A stretch of 49,410 nt of DNA. It comes from a virus. Position 1 is the first letter of the stretch. The number at the start of each line of letters is the position of its first letter. Shown here in pieces: positions 48,609-49,410 of the stretch. The notes beneath the pieces are model-generated. The model was not told the origin of the DNA, ran no database searches, and saw only the letters and a program-made list of their open reading frames with translations. The stretch is from IMG/VR virus record IMGVR_UViG_3300050175_000017, positions 1 to 49,410 of that record, one strand, 5' to 3'. The position numbers and the translations under genes are program-made.

Positions 48609-49081
48609 TGGCGCGGGCGCGGTCGTACCGTCTGAACGGTCGCGACGTCACGCTGCGCGACCTGGCAGAGATCACCGGGCAGCCGCTCGAACGCCTGCGC
48701 GCCCGCGCCAAAGCGGGCTGGTCGGTCGAGCGCATCGTGCAAGCTGCGCGCGGCGAGCGGCCCATCGCGCCCGACGACGAGCGCCTCGCGTGCGAGCTTG
48801 CGCAGCTCGGCGGCGACGAGCCGCTGCAGTACGTCGAGGCGCTCGTTTGGGTTCTCGCGCGTCGTGGATGGGCGCCCGAGCGCATCTCGGCAGCGCTGCG
48901 CGCAGCGGCGCAGAACGAGAGAGAGACGCGCGGGATCTCGCAGACGCACACTCTGCAAGAGATCGGCGATCGATGGGGCATGACCCGCGAGGGCATACGC
49001 AAGCTCGAAGAACTAGCGATCCGCAAACTGCGCAACAACGCGAGAGCGCGCGCGGCATGGGACGAAGGGGAGGATCAATGA
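48608..49081 (+). CDS. regulator with two HTH segments, sigma-region-4-like C-terminal part
   Basis: 157 aa. A first HTH at about 13-45 (Val-Thr-Leu-Arg-Asp-Leu-Ala-Glu-Ile-Thr-Gly, ending Gly-Trp-Ser-Val-Glu-Arg) and a second at about 118-146 (Thr-Leu-Gln-Glu-Ile-Gly-Asp-Arg-Trp-Gly-Met-Thr-Arg-Glu-Gly-Ile-Arg-Lys-Leu-Glu) that resembles sigma-70 region 4. Same architecture as the protein at 1490-2071. Likely a transcription regulator of early or late genes. Confidence 0.68.
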   Translation: MARARSYRLNGRDVTLRDLAEITGQPLERLRARAKAGWSVERIVQAARGERPIAPDDERLACELAQLGGDEPLQYVEALVWVLARRGWAPERISAALRAAAQNERETRGISQTHTLQEIGDRWGMTREGIRKLEELAIRKLRNNARARAAWDEGEDQ

Positions 49082-49410
49082 AGGCATCGAGAACACTGAC
49101 GGCGGCGGCGCTATGCGCGGCGCTATGCAGCTCGGCGAGCGCCCGCGAGTACCCGGACCGAACACGCCCGACGCGACCTGCGCCTGCGCGCTTTCGCAAG
49201 CCCGCTGCAGCGTGGTCGATGCACGTCGAGACGCTGTCGCGCGTGATGGTTGCCGAGTCGCACAACCCGCACGATTGGCGCGCGATCGCTTGGGTGCTCG
49301 AACATCGTCGACGCAACATCGGCGCGCGCTCGCCCGGGTCTGTGATCCGATACTCGGCAACGCTGCGCCGGCTCACGCCGCGCGCTCGCGTCATCCACGG
49401 CCCGCTGCGC
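49078..49410 (+). CDS. secreted protein, 3' end cut by window
   Basis: At least 111 aa. Residues 1-22 are a clear signal peptide (Lys-Ala-Ser-Arg then Leu-Thr-Ala-Ala-Ala-Leu-Cys-Ala-Ala-Leu, cut after Ser-Ala-Ser-Ala). After a Pro/Arg-rich linker, Leu-Ser-Arg-Val-Met-Val-Ala-Glu-Ser ... Ala-Ile-Ala-Trp-Val-Leu-Glu-His-Arg starts a domain like the small cell-wall hydrolase or transglycosylase-like proteins of environmental phages (Met-Ala-Glu-Ser ... Ala-Ile-Ala-Trp). ATGA overlap with the previous gene. Function inferred weakly. Confidence 0.55.
   Translation, partial: MKASRTLTAAALCAALCSSASAREYPDRTRPTRPAPARFRKPAAAWSMHVETLSRVMVAESHNPHDWRAIAWVLEHRRRNIGARSPGSVIRYSATLRRLTPRARVIHGPLR

Noticed and set aside
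1-49410. Direct joining of the two window ends into a closed circle
   Set aside because: No shared terminal sequence was found, and the open end gene does not continue in the frame of the first gene fragment.
1-49410. CRISPR array or insertion sequence
   Set aside because: No regular spacer-repeat pattern of 25-40 bases and no transposase or terminal inverted repeats seen.

Overview
This is a high-G+C window (by eye roughly two-thirds G+C), densely packed with genes that mostly overlap by ATGA, GTGA or TGATG. It is a near-complete stretch of a contractile-tailed (myovirus-type) bacteriophage or prophage. The strict preference for codons ending in C or G suggests a high-GC bacterial host; nothing in the window identifies the host further. 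The head genes are of the terminase/portal/Mu-F-like/HK97-capsid kind. The tail module follows the phage Mu order almost gene by gene: DUF2635-like protein, sheath, tube, chaperone, tape measure, gpN, gpP, gp45 spike, gp46, gp47. No transposase, integrase, DNA polymerase or host housekeeping gene is visible.

Layout. (1) 1-2071, plus strand: a chain of small membrane peptides, a zinc-ribbon protein, a RusA-like resolvase and a regulator with a sigma-region-4-like helix-turn-helix. (2) 2072-2617: a gene-free region with short tandem repeats and palindromes, a candidate origin or control region. (3) 2618-9372, plus: a ParB-methyltransferase fusion, then terminase small and large subunits, portal and head morphogenesis protein. 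(4) 9373-9951: a short insert of foreign codon use carrying a conserved phage small protein and a truncated one. (5) 9944-11883, minus: a six-gene cassette embedded in the head operon, led by a Cro/XRE-like regulator behind a nested inverted repeat, with a MazG-like protein, a triple-HTH protein and a paralogous pair. (6) 12074-37911, plus: scaffold, capsid, connector genes, tail, two gpJ-like baseplate proteins, tail fibre/adhesin genes and a lysis cassette (membrane proteins, coiled-coil proteins, cysteine endolysin). (7) 38026-38055: a bidirectional terminator hairpin between convergent blocks. (8) 38078-46711, minus: accessory and recombination genes, including SbcC/SbcD, a candidate recombination protein, a cytosine methyltransferase N-terminal half with a second protein in another frame, an AT-hook protein and several unknowns. 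(9) 46835-49410, plus: a Cro-like regulator, an XRE-methyltransferase fusion, tiny membrane peptides, a second sigma-4-like regulator and the start of a secreted protein cut by the window end.

Blocks 9 and 1 look alike (tiny TM peptides, two-HTH regulator, same strand). They may be one early operon of a circularly permuted genome cut by the window ends, although the two end fragments do not join in one reading frame. The genes best worth a second look are the cytosine methyltransferase overlap (40742-41351), the A-heptamer frameshift in the tail chaperone (19850-19856), the HTH-methyltransferase fusion (47329-48429), the repeat region (2363-2489) and the minus-strand cassette with its nested operator (9944-11936).
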